Source of the DNA: Aurelia coerulea
Lineage: Eukaryota; Cnidaria; Scyphozoa; Semaeostomeae; Ulmaridae
Length of the DNA: 64,000 nucleotides
Direction of reading: 5' to 3'
Assembly: GCA_039566865.1 (NCBI GenBank)
Contig: CM076962.1
Span: 7,682,743 to 7,746,742 of the forward strand
Shown here: positions 11,888 through 21,119 of the stretch, piece by piece
Numbering within the stretch: position 1 is the stretch's first letter
Layout of the letters: each line of letters opens with the position of its first letter
Made by a program: the position numbers and the translations under genes
The notes under the pieces: generated by a model
Databases searched by the model: none
What the model saw: the letters and a program-made list of their open reading frames with translations, nothing else
Told to the model about the DNA's origin: nothing

Positions 11888-12176
11888 TTTTTTTTTTTTT
11901 TTTTTTTTTATATATATTCCAATAAAAAGTTACAATATATTTACGAGCTACACTACACTACTTACAGAACTACTTTACAATATGAGCTACCCTACACTAC
12001 TTACATAATTACCCTACAATACTACTACAACGATACCCCAAGGAGCAAAAAAGCAATGTCTACCCTGAGGCCATTAACATATAGATATATAATATAAAAA
12101 AAGAAGAAACTAGTCAAAATATAAGACAAGAAAATAAATGACATGAACAAAAAGAACAACTACATAAAATCTACTC
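11888..12176 (-). mobile_element. 5'-truncated LINE 3' end with poly(A), inserted in the satellite
   Basis: A run of T at 11888-11910 is the poly(A) tail of a minus-strand insertion. The rest matches the 3' UTR of the LINE at 54860-56293, including GGTATCGTT and TTGCTCCT blocks. The satellite sequence ATGCTATATT(T) occurs on both sides (11878 and 12177), giving a target duplication of about 11 bp. Only 3' UTR remains. Part of the UTR (a GTAAGTAGTGTAG-containing unit) is present twice. Confidence 0.85.
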
Positions 12177-12455
12177 ATGCTATATTTGAGGTGCGGAATC
12201 CGAAAAACAATGTTCAAGAGCCAAAAAATTCCAGGAAGCATCAATTTCCGGCATGTTTCGATGCCTTTGATGCCATATAATAGTATTGAAATTATAAAAA
12301 TCTTCTGTGTCTACCTTATAACGTAATTTAGAGAGCGTAAATGCTATATTTGAGGTGCGGAATCCGAAAAACAATGTTCCAGAGCCAAAAAATTCCAGGA
12401 AGCATCAATTTCCGGCATGTTTCGATGCCTTTGATGCCATATAATAGTATTAATT

Positions 12456-12855
12456 CTATCTCGTGTACTCAATGCCCGGGCTGGGGGGCACTACACCCCT
12501 ACAAAATATCGTATACCTTTGACAAAATCCTTTTGTTACAAGAACATTTTTTATCAAACATCTGTAAGCTCCTTTTGTTTTACCGATATCTTGAATGAGT
12601 GAAATGCCCCTGCCCTCCCGTACGATTTGCGCGGATTCCTTGCCGGAATTTTTCTTTATTCTGCTAGAACTGACCAGAGAGAGAAACTTTTCCAGCTGTT
12701 ATGTAATTAATCAATTTTAGCCTAAATCTAACTTAAATGCGATTACTAAGCTAATTCTAACTATTAAAGCTTGAAATGGGGTATTGGAGACGCAAAGAGG
12801 GAGGACAACCGTCCCATGGGGTGTAACCAGCACTGCAGAACAAAAGCCAAATCAT
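12456..12855. other. Unassigned 400 bp between satellite and B2 repeat
   Basis: It contains GCCCGGGCTGGGGGGCACTA near its left edge and otherwise AT-rich sequence without a usable frame. It lies inside the interval that interrupts the satellite. It therefore arrived with, or inserted into, the YR-element complex, but it has no counterpart next to the other B copy at 14988. Confidence 0.35.
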
Positions 12856-13196
12856 TCTGCAGTGTCAGTAGAATTTAGAAGGCGGGTCCTGGACGGATAT
12901 TTGGCCGGTGGTCCGTCCGAGGATGTGCCTAAGAGTGAAATGATACGTCAAAGGCGGGTCCCTGCTTGGGATGTGCCAGAGAAGGGCGGGTCCCATACTG
13001 GTAAGTCCGTACCATTCTGGGATGTGCCTGGCAAATCAAATTAGATAGATAATCATGGTCAATCTAACGGATTTACCTGTATCTCATTGTATGGGTATTT
13101 AGGCCAATAGAATAGGTTTTTGCATGCTTGAGAAAAACAAGCTTTCAACTTTTCGTGGTCTATGACAAAATTGGCCTGTTAGGGACAATTGACTCC
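12856..13196 (-). repeat. YR retroelement repeat B, copy 2
   Basis: It is about 341 bp and nearly identical to 14988-15327. In element orientation (minus strand) it is a downstream repeat. It contains three degenerate GGCGGGTCC...GGATGTGCC units about 30-55 bp apart. The 60-86-codon + strand frames here are duplicated exactly in the other copy and are most likely not genes. Confidence 0.8.
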
Positions 13197-14042
13197 CTCG
13201 ATGGTCTCTTTGCGGAACCTAGTGAATCTAGTAAGCTGTGATCAAATAAGTACGTTACTTCAAATAGCTAGCATTATACATGTAAACAGAAAAATCGAAA
13301 GAATCTATGTAATAAGGTTCATTGTCCCATCCAATACCATAAGTTGTAGTTAATTTTTCCATCCTCGTCTGTTAGTAAAGTGAAGGGGAGTGAAGCAAAG
13401 AAATCGAGTTTTTAAAACATAAACAGAACTATAGATATCAACAACTAGGTGAAGAGATTATGATACTTCTACAATCTAACTATTACGTTTCTACGGTCAT
13501 CTGAAAAGGAAAAATAGATTAGTTTAAGTGAGGGTTAGGAAGTGCAACTGCGGCAGTCAGAGAGACCTTGCTCGACGCACCTTTTTCGAAAGTTGGTACT
13601 TTCCTCGCCTGGGTAATCATAAACTATGGTCTGCTACTTCACAATGTAATCACAGACAGTCTACTACTTTCCCTTTTGAGGTAATCCCAACGCCTCGTTC
13701 TCTGAGGGTAATCATAAGCCACAAGCAGGTACTTTCCCCGTCGGGTAATCCCTGCGACCTACTACTTTCCCTCTCGGGGTAGTATCATATATTTGTTGAG
13801 GTCTATCGAGCAGGCCTTTTGAATTTAAATGTGGAGCCGATGGAGAAGGTTATTAAAATCCTTCCAGCTGCAATGGTTGGATAACCGCCGCAGTTGAACT
13901 TCAATTTGAAATAAATAACGATTTTCTTTGCTTCTTCAAACCTTTGAAATATTAGACTTGCATTTCGTACTAAGGTCAAGCACATCATGGGTACATCCTA
14001 CCTGAATTGATTGCTGTATTTTAAAAAGGGAAGGGCGGGTGG
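13197..14042. other. 846-bp segment between repeats B2 and A2
   Basis: There is no ORF of note and no counterpart elsewhere in the window. Between about 13590 and 13785 a motif of the form TACTTTCC(N)5-7GGGTAATC recurs five or six times with drift, each able to form a small CC/GG hairpin. It may be the interior of a non-autonomous relative of the YR element, or an unrelated insertion. Confidence 0.4.
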
Positions 14043-14986
14043 GGATTTTTTCTTCTGAAAGATTTTCATCCGTTTTCTGACTTAAAATTTGAGATGAATG
14101 GGCGAAGGAGGCGTATTGCCAATTTATAGATTTATGTGTTACAAATTTTGCTGTCCTGTGATTGGTTTAGGTTAACTCTGATGAGAAAAGTGGAAACCTT
14201 TGTTTCTGTCGGTTTGAATCTGTTATAAAATTTTTGCATCCAGTGATTGGTTAATCCAGGATCCATGTGACGCGTGTTTTTAAGCTTACTCTGATGGGGG
14301 ATCTTGACATAGCGCGGTCACACGTTCATGAGGAGAAAGTGCTTGCCGCTCTCTTTGGTAACGAATTTCTCTTCCTGAGCTGCTAAGTGTTTTACCCAAG
14401 AGGGTGTTTTTTACTGATTAGAGGGGGCCCCGCAACACTCCAGCAAAGCTGGCAACGGCCGCCCACCTAATTACTTTAATCCTCTATTCCCTTCTATTAC
14501 ACTAATGTGTGATGTGAGCCGATGTTTTACTCGTCGTGACCTACATCAGGCTTTCCCGAAATCTCATAGGCGACCAAAGGCGAGATGATATTTTGCTTTT
14601 TCTTTAGACACTGATCCGCGCTACAGTCCACGTAAAAACTCCTTAGCGGGAGATATCGGATAAAACTGCGGTGGTAAAATTAACCCTACGAAAGTTTCAC
14701 TTTAGTGCTGAAATAGCTAATTAAGAATAACTATAAACTACCGGACCGTCCCGCGGTCCTGCATTATTTACAGGGGTATTTATTTGTTTTCTCCTCTCTG
14801 CAAATCTACTCTTTCGACATAACTATGCTTGTACAAAATTTTAATTCTTATGTGCGTGGGAAAAATAGGGGATATTGAATTTGGCCCACTGTACTTTCAG
14901 CTCTTTCCAGACTCATCTCAATAACACAAATTAGCCCACTCGCCGAATTAACTGTATTCATGTTAGGCATGAATATTATTTAATTT
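14043..14986 (-). repeat. YR retroelement repeat A, copy 2 (uninterrupted)
   Basis: It runs from GGATTTTTTCTTCTG to CGCCGAATTA and an AGGCATGAATATTATTTAA end. It matches 19132-21119 with only a few substitutions over roughly 900 bp once the LINE in the latter is removed, so the two copies separated recently. It holds the pre-insertion site CGCTCTCTTTGG that the LINE interrupts in copy 1. Confidence 0.88.
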
Positions 14987-14987
14987 T

Positions 14988-15327
14988 CTGCAGTGTCAGT
15001 AGAATTTAGAAGGCGGGTCCTGGACGGATATTTGGCCGGTGGTCCGTCCGAGGATGTGCCTAAGAGTGAAATGATACGTCAAAGGCGGGTCCCTGCTTGG
15101 GATGTGCCAGAGAAGGGCGGGTCCCATACTGGTAAGTCCGTACCATTCTGGGATGTGCCTGGCAAATCAAATTAGATAGATAATCATGGTCAATCTAACG
15201 GATTTACCTGTATCTCATTGTATGGGTATTTAGGCCAATAGAATAGGTTTTTGCATGCTTGAGAAAAACAAGCTTTCAACTTTTCGTGGTCTATGACAAA
15301 ATTGGCCTGTTAGGGACAATTGACTCC
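14988..15327 (-). repeat. YR retroelement repeat B, copy 1
   Basis: This copy lies just downstream (minus strand) of the recombinase gene and abuts repeat A2. Sequence from TTCTGCAGTGTCAG to GGGACAATTGACTCCC matches 12856-13196. An A-ORFs-B-A-B order is the split direct repeat layout known for PAT/Ngaro-type YR retroelements. Confidence 0.85.
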
Positions 15328-15410
15328 CACAATTGCGCCTCTGCAATCCCCAGACAAGAAAAGTTGGCGAAGAACGTTACTAAAGACTAGCCTAACAAAA
15401 TTTTTGAAGC

Positions 15411-16391
15411 TTAAATAAATACATTGGACGGAGTTCTAATGTACCGTTCATAACAATCGGATGTCCATCGTCCTAAATCTTTGATCAGCCACGGAGGGAG
15501 TTTTGCTGAGGCAGCTGATGTGGCAGCGCCAATTCGAAAGCTGTGACCTGCGTAATGCTGGGGTTTATATCCTGCTGTTGTGAGAAACTGGAGGATAGCT
15601 GTTGTAAACAAACCCTTGGTTAGATATCGACCATCAGAATATTGAAAAAGTGGACCGTTTCTGTACGTTGTAGCTTCTAGGTAATCTTTTACAGCGGAAA
15701 CAGCACAGATAGGACTGTAGCTTCTCCCAATGATGAGGGACACACCTTTCCTAAACGGGTCAGTTTTTGAGCCTTTAATTATAACCGACATTGAGATGGG
15801 CTCTTCAAAAGATGGACTAAATGTGATGTCAGATCTGCTTAGATGTAAAGCAGGATGAAATTTCTCACTGCAGGTAAATTCACTTATTCGTAGAAAGCCA
15901 AAAAATGCAAGGCAGATGGCAGCCCACAGCATAAGGTTATCTTCCTTCCTTGGCAAGGATTTAAGCAGACACTCTTGAAACACTGGTAAATGACACTTTA
16001 AAATTGGTAACCTTGTTCTCTGTTCTGGGTTTTGACTTCTCTTTATCCCACGAAGAATAAATTGCAACTGTAAGAAATTTTCGAGTTTTAGATTGAAGCC
16101 GTTCACCAAATGAAAATGCTTAATCGCAGCAAGATAAGATTTGATTGTGTCATGTTTAACGCTTTTTGCCATAAATACCGCAAAGTAGCATAGTGTAACT
16201 TCATTGCTTGGGAGGAGTCGTCGATGTTTCTGCAGTTTAAAGCCATAAAAGAATTTTTTGTATTGATTTATCCCAGTTGCATATGCTCGCTTTGTATTTT
16301 CAGCTAAAGAATTGGATGCAAAATATTGCAAATTTGGAACTAGAGAAGCGAAAGGTTCTTCGGAACTCGTTGTGGCTTGCCATCTGCCCAT
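15411..16391 (-). CDS. Tyrosine recombinase of DIRS/Ngaro-type retroelement
   Basis: This 326-residue protein would integrate the circular DNA copy of the retroelement by strand exchange. An N-terminal SAM-like core-binding region (NTKRAYATGINQYKKF) is followed by the catalytic domain. The first Arg is in FGFLRISEF (about residue 170). A Lys-containing strand VIIKGSKTDP follows. HSFRIG supplies the H-x-x-R pair (about 285-288). GRWTSDCYERY carries the Trp and the nucleophilic Tyr candidates near the end. All active-site residues appear intact. The start ATG at 16391 has a good context (ACCATGG) and overlaps the end of the RT-RNase H frame by 52 bp in the -1 frame. Confidence 0.93.
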   Translation of the reverse strand: MGRWQATTSSEEPFASLVPNLQYFASNSLAENTKRAYATGINQYKKFFYGFKLQKHRRLLPSNEVTLCYFAVFMAKSVKHDTIKSYLAAIKHFHLVNGFNLKLENFLQLQFILRGIKRSQNPEQRTRLPILKCHLPVFQECLLKSLPRKEDNLMLWAAICLAFFGFLRISEFTCSEKFHPALHLSRSDITFSPSFEEPISMSVIIKGSKTDPFRKGVSLIIGRSYSPICAVSAVKDYLEATTYRNGPLFQYSDGRYLTKGLFTTAILQFLTTAGYKPQHYAGHSFRIGAATSAASAKLPPWLIKDLGRWTSDCYERYIRTPSNVFI

Positions 16392-18223
16392 GGTGCAAGC
16401 TGACGGAACCGGGTTACCTGAAAGCGAGATAAGGCATCAGCAACTTCATTTCTACTACCAGAAATATGTTTAGCTTTAAAGTAAAAATTATCCTTTAGCG
16501 TTAAAAGCGTAAGAATTCTAACTAATTCCATAATCTTACTGCATCTAGAACGCTTTGTATTTATGATGCTAACTACTGATTCATTATCACAATAAAACAG
16601 AACTCTTTTTTGTGACCATGATTTGCTCCAAATGCTGCATGCTACAATTATAGCAAAGAGTTCTTGCCAGTTTATGCTAATATTTGGAGCTCCAAGGCTT
16701 TGACGAGGAGGCCATTTTCCTTGAAACCATTGGTTCCCATGAATACCACCATAACCAATAGACCCAGAGGCATCGGTATACAGATACAGGGATAGGGAGG
16801 TGTCCCAGGTGGAATTTAGGAAGAATTTTTTGCCATTCCAACCGTCCAAAAAAGAACGCCAGGTGTTGATGTCTTCAAAAAACCCTTTATTCAACGAGAT
16901 ATGGTGATGGGGCTTAGTTACGCCTATAGTTAAGTGTATTATGCGTTGAAGAAATGGCCTACCTGGGGGAATAACCTTACAGGCAAAGTTTAGGGATCCA
17001 ATAAGGGACTGGATTTCCTGTAATGTAGCAGATGATTTATTAGACCACCTCTCTAATTCTGTTTTAAGGCGGGTAACCTTATCGTTGGGCAGGCAAGCTT
17101 CCATTCTTTCGGAATCCAATATGATACCTAAAAACTCAATCCTAGTTGTTGGACCTTGTGTTTTCTCCTTAGACAGTGGCACGCCAAGAGCCTTAAATGT
17201 GTTTAGCATGCTTGATAAACTGATGTCACATGAGAAAATGGTGGATGAGCCTACAAAAGGTGGTTCCATTATCAGGAAATCGTCAAGAAAGTGAACCACA
17301 TAAGAGATACCACAATTGTACCGTAAGATCCACTCAGTCGCCTCAGCGAGTTGGTTAAAAATGAACGGACCGGATCTTAGGCCAAAAGGAATAGACTTCT
17401 CGAAGAAATACTTGCCTTCCCATTTCATACCTAACAATTCCCAATCCTCAGGATGCACGGGATACAGTCGAAAAGCGGACTCAATATCGGTTTTTGCCAT
17501 TTTTGTCCCTTGTCCAAAGGCTTGGATCGCTTCAATTGCATTGTCAGTTGTGATATAATTAAGAGAGAACGGCTCTTTATCAATACCAGAGTTAATGGAA
17601 TGGCCAGTCTTAGGATACGAGAGATGGAAAATGGTCCTAAACTTGTCTGAATTCTTTTTCGGGATAATTCCGAGGGGTGAGACCTGGAAATTAGGAAAAG
17701 GTGGCGATGAAAATGGTCCCTCTACTCTTCCAGCAGAAATCTCTTTTTCCAGATTCCTGCTAATTTTTTCTGGGTTAGCGAGGGCCGTTGGGAGATTCCG
17801 AGATATTCGTGGTGTCCGAGCACCCTCGTATCCAATTCTAGCGCCCTCCCTCAACTCTGTACACAGCTTATTTACAAATGCTTGGTTTCGGTGAGCTTGT
17901 AATTCAAATTCTAACCTCTCAACATTAATAGGCGATACAATTTTGGGCTTATCCTTGGTTTCCTTACTTATGGCGTGCGTAATCGTTGGTGGAGCCTGCC
18001 TGTCCGTTTCTACCTGGGGTTTCATAGGGTTTTCCCGTGGCTGGTTGTTTTGGACAGAGGTTGCCAGGGTAGGGGGCATTACAGCCTGGTCGGTTGCATC
18101 TGTGGGCAAACGGGCAGGGGGATCTTCTACACGGCATGCCTTTATTGTAGTTGTTGCAGGTTCCGTCCCTCTCTGCACCGACTCTTGAATTTCCCGAGGG
18201 TTCTTTGCTAAAAAGAGTTGCAT
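16340..18223 (-). CDS. Reverse transcriptase-RNase H of DIRS/Ngaro-type retroelement
   Basis: This 627-residue polyprotein copies the element RNA. RT motifs in order are FRTIFHLSYP, KTDIESAFRLYPV (motif A, about residue 245), GLRSGPFIFNQLAEA (B) and HFLDDFLIM (C, with DD near 318). RNase H follows from about 465: LYTDASGSIGYG, INWQELFAI, YCDNESVV and GSRNEVADALSR. The frame ends about 30 residues after RNase H, so the methyltransferase domain typical of DIRS1 proper is absent. This favours a Ngaro/PAT-like assignment. It overlaps gag by 260 bp in a different frame. The first part of this frame (before about residue 85) is probably not the native start. No internal stop is present. Confidence 0.93.
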   Translation of the reverse strand: MQLFLAKNPREIQESVQRGTEPATTTIKACRVEDPPARLPTDATDQAVMPPTLATSVQNNQPRENPMKPQVETDRQAPPTITHAISKETKDKPKIVSPINVERLEFELQAHRNQAFVNKLCTELREGARIGYEGARTPRISRNLPTALANPEKISRNLEKEISAGRVEGPFSSPPFPNFQVSPLGIIPKKNSDKFRTIFHLSYPKTGHSINSGIDKEPFSLNYITTDNAIEAIQAFGQGTKMAKTDIESAFRLYPVHPEDWELLGMKWEGKYFFEKSIPFGLRSGPFIFNQLAEATEWILRYNCGISYVVHFLDDFLIMEPPFVGSSTIFSCDISLSSMLNTFKALGVPLSKEKTQGPTTRIEFLGIILDSERMEACLPNDKVTRLKTELERWSNKSSATLQEIQSLIGSLNFACKVIPPGRPFLQRIIHLTIGVTKPHHHISLNKGFFEDINTWRSFLDGWNGKKFFLNSTWDTSLSLYLYTDASGSIGYGGIHGNQWFQGKWPPRQSLGAPNISINWQELFAIIVACSIWSKSWSQKRVLFYCDNESVVSIINTKRSRCSKIMELVRILTLLTLKDNFYFKAKHISGSRNEVADALSRFQVTRFRQLAPWADGKPQRVPKNLSLL

Positions 18224-19106
18224 CTAACTCCATTTGGGCTTGATTTCCGGTGAAGGTTCTTAACCAGAGTTGTGGGTCAATGACAGACCATGACAAAGAT
18301 TTAATTTTTGCAGCTTTGTGACGAAACTTAATATCGTAGATTAGCCACGCATTTGACCTCTGATAGAGAGCGGCTTGCCTGATAATATCCATATAATTCA
18401 AAAGTTCAGGGGCTCTTGCAGGATATCTATCGATTAAAACTTTCGTATATGTATGAAATGCTGTTGTCCACTCTTCAACTGTGGTGATCATTTTCTTTTG
18501 CTTATTGGGGACAAGTTTCAGTTCATTATTCTCACCGATCGCCACAGAAAGGTTCTCAGTTTGAATCGGTGTAAATGCAAGCTTGTACAAGTTTTCTGGG
18601 AGTAACTGATTTAGTTCAAAAAACTCACCCTTCTGTATGCTGTCAACCATTTGTTGAGGTATATCGGCAAAGCCTTCATCAAGTGTGAAACTTGCTTGTT
18701 GAGGAAACTGCACGGCTTGAGGGGTCACGTGAAAAGGCAAGGAAGCTTGGCTAGTGGAACAAAAATTCTCCATTTGCTCACCCAGTGCTGGAATTGTGAT
18801 TGTAGCTGCGGCTGGTGGATTTGATGGGCCTTGAACGGCAGTTGGGGGGTGTTGTTCCGTCCTACTTACTGCGGGTGGCTGGCGAAATGCTGCCATGATT
18901 GCTTCCTGTACCACTGTAGATACCCGTGCTAACTGTTCGCTTGTAAGAGCGCCATTATTCGAGGGAGCTGTCGCTGCTTCTCCTGCTGAACTGGAATTAC
19001 TTGCATTTGCTGCACTGCTCGAGGCATTTGCTGTTCCGCCCGCTGTACTGCTAGAGGCGGTGCTGGCTCTGGTTCCTGCCCTAGCGCTTCTCCTTTCGGG
19101 CGGCAT
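17964..19106 (-). CDS. Gag-like protein with zinc-finger motif, YR retroelement
   Basis: This 380-residue structural protein would package the element RNA. The first 70 residues are Ala/Ser/Thr-rich low complexity, and a helical central part follows. Near residue 330 there is a C-x8-C-x4-C-x3-H motif (CNNYNKGMPCRRSPCPFAH), directly followed by a second cysteine cluster (RCNRPGCNAPYPGNLC). Such CCCH-type fingers are usual in DIRS-like Gag. The start at 19106 is the first ATG after repeat A. The RT frame lies +1 relative to this one, and no obvious shift site was found. Confidence 0.85.
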   Translation of the reverse strand: MPPERRSARAGTRASTASSSTAGGTANASSSAANASNSSSAGEAATAPSNNGALTSEQLARVSTVVQEAIMAAFRQPPAVSRTEQHPPTAVQGPSNPPAAATITIPALGEQMENFCSTSQASLPFHVTPQAVQFPQQASFTLDEGFADIPQQMVDSIQKGEFFELNQLLPENLYKLAFTPIQTENLSVAIGENNELKLVPNKQKKMITTVEEWTTAFHTYTKVLIDRYPARAPELLNYMDIIRQAALYQRSNAWLIYDIKFRHKAAKIKSLSWSVIDPQLWLRTFTGNQAQMELDATLFSKEPSGNSRVGAERDGTCNNYNKGMPCRRSPCPFAHRCNRPGCNAPYPGNLCPKQPATGKPYETPGRNGQAGSTNDYARHK

Positions 19107-19440
19107 TTTTCCTGCCTGGTAACACTCGAAAGGATTTTTTCTTCTGAAAGATTTTCATCCGTTTTCTGACTTAAAATTTGAGATGAATGGGCGAAGGAGG
19201 CGTATTGCCAATTTATAGATTTATGTGTTACAAATTTTCCTGTCCTGTGATTGGTTTAGGTTAACTCTGATGAGAAAAGTGGAAACCTTTGTTTCTGTCG
19301 GTTTGAATCTGTTATAAAATTTTTGCATCCAGTGATTGGTTAATCCAGGATCCATGTGACGCGTGTTTTTAAGCTTACTCTGATGGGGGATCTTGACATA
19401 GCGCGGTCACACGTTCATGAGGAGAAAGTGCTTGTCGCTC

Positions 19441-20463
19441 TCATTCATTTCATTTCATTTTTAATTATTTATACACGGTGGCCCCATCAATCAACGACTG
19501 CTTTACAGGGGGCCGTGTTAAAAAGCTTACAAAATTAACAATACTTTACTAAAATAACCTAATTACAAGTGATAAAATCTAAAAAATCTAACTAGAATAC
19601 TTATGATAAAAAATTAAAAAGAGTAAAATCAAAACTGGTGAATGGAACGAAAAATCACAATCAAATGGTCAAGCAGAAGGCTGCAGATGGTTTTTTAGTT
19701 GGCATTTAAACGAATTAAGCGAATTTGCTTGTTTTATATCCAACGGAAGCTGATTCCAAGTTCTAGCGCCACGAAAAGATATCGCTTTTTGTCCTTTGCA
19801 GGTTGTCATCCTTGGGATATAGAGATCAGTGGCTGCATTTCGCAAGCTAATATCAATATTTCGGTCAGAATTTTTTGTGAACAAATCAGAAAGATAGCTA
19901 GGTGCAAGGCCAGTTATTGCTTTATACGTAACCGTAGCTGTTTCACTTTTAATCATATCACTGACAGTAAGCCATTTAAGGTTCTTAATCAAAAGGGTCG
20001 CAGATGTATCATAACTGCTATTTGAGACAATCCTTGCAGCTCGATTTTGCAATTTTTGCAGAGCTTGCAATCTAGCTTCGCCACAGCTTCCCCATACAGA
20101 GCAACAGTAGCGAAAGTGTGGCTCGACAATGCCTCGGTACATTTGTATCAGAGTAGGTTTCGGTACGAATTTCTTAGCATACTTGAGAAAACCTAAAGCA
20201 CGAGATACTTTGCCACATAAGACTTTCATGTGCTGATTCCAGTCAAGATTACTGTCAAGTTGAACACCTAAATATTTCACATTGTTAACTAGATTTATGT
20301 CAGAGCCTCCAATAGAAAAAGTTGGAGAATCTACTTTCTTTTCAGCAATCTTCTTCAGGTTTGGTTGGGAACCTATAACCATCGCTTGCGTCTTTACAAC
20401 ATTTAACGACAGTTTGCTACCCTGCAACCATTTGTTTAGACAATCGAGATCCCTATTACGAGA
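19441..20463 (-). mobile_element. 5'-truncated LINE inserted in YR repeat A
   Basis: A minus-strand L2/CR1-like copy with a (TGAAA)n tail at its 3' end (19441-19458). It keeps the last 252 residues of ORF2 and the 3' UTR. Comparison with the empty site in repeat A2 (CGCTCTCTTTGG) shows a 4-bp TCTC duplication. The insertion is younger than the duplication of repeat A. Confidence 0.92.
19669..20463 (-). pseudogene. C-terminal part of LINE ORF2
   Basis: An uninterrupted frame of about 260 residues begins inside the post-RT region (LNKWLQGSKLSLNVVKTQ). It contains KYLGVQLDSNLDWNQH, EPHFRYCCSVWG, LQKLQNRAARIV and the terminal GQKAISFRGARTWNQLPLD. The endonuclease and polymerase parts are missing through 5' truncation, so it is a dead fragment although the remaining frame is intact. 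Confidence 0.9.
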
Positions 20464-21119
20464 TCTCTTTGGTAACGAATTTCTCTTCCTGAGCTGCTAA
20501 GTGTTTTACCCAAGAGGGTGTTTTTTACTGATTAGAGGGGGCCCCGCAACACTCCAGCAAAGCTGGCAACGGCCGCCCACCTAATTACTTTAATCCTCTA
20601 TTCCCTTCTATTACACTAATGTGTGATGTGAGCCGATGTTTTACTCGTCGTGACCTACATCAGGCTTTCCCGAAATCTCATAGGCGACCAAAGGCGAGAT
20701 GATATTTTGCTTTTTCTTTAGACACTGATCCGCGCTACAGTCCACGTAAAAACTCCTTAGCGGGAGATATCGGATAAAACTGCGGTGGTAAAATTAACCC
20801 TACGAAAGTTTCACTTTAGTGCTGAAATAGCTAATTAAGAATAACTATAAACTACCGGACCGTCCCGCGGTCCTGCATTATTTACAGGGGTATTTATTTG
20901 TTTTCTCCTCTCTGCAAATCTACTCTTTCGACATAACTATGCTTGTACAAAATTTTAATTCTTATGTGCGTGGGAAAAATAGGGGATATTGAACTTGGCC
21001 CACTGTACTTTCAGCTCTTTCCAGACTCATCTCAATAACACAAATTAGCCCACTCGCCGAATTAGGCATGAATATTATTTAAATGAATATTATATCATGT
21101 TAGGCATGAATATTATTTA

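Larger units (their letters stand above)
9957..12455 (+). repeat. 164-bp satellite array, left block
   Basis: Monomers repeat at exactly 164 bp (identical marker positions at 11225, 11389, 11553). Divergent outer units flank the MITE at 10074-10860. Each monomer contains GAATCCGAAAAACAATGTTC and an AGCATCAATTTCCGGCAT block. The 64-codon minus-strand frames that recur every 164 bp are by-products of the repeat, not genes. The block stops cleanly at TAGTATTAA where the YR element begins and resumes at 21120. The two blocks were one array before that insertion. Confidence 0.92.
19132..21119 (-). repeat. YR retroelement repeat A, copy 1 (5' terminal, interrupted by a LINE)
   Basis: In element orientation this is the 5' terminal repeat upstream of gag. 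It equals 14043-14986 except for the LINE at 19441-20463 and a short local duplication of AGGCATGAATATTATTTAA at its outer end (21062-21119). The 164-bp satellite resumes immediately at 21120. A promoter for gag is expected here by analogy but cannot be pointed to. Confidence 0.85.

Noticed and set aside
11052..12374. Recurrent 64-75-codon minus-strand frames beginning MFFGF (also 21175-22190)
   Set aside because: They repeat every 164 bp with the satellite. In 21798-22190 they only chain into a longer frame because of base-run variants. They are not protein genes.
12784..13044. 86-codon + frame with repeated WDVP motif, also at 14993-15175
   Set aside because: It lies in the duplicated non-coding repeat B of the YR element, antisense to the element, and its repetition mirrors DNA-level motif repeats.
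17964..18223. Possible programmed frameshift between gag and RT of the YR element
   Set aside because: The RT frame is +1 relative to gag, and I found no convincing +1 signal or slippery run. The relation is reported, but no site is claimed.
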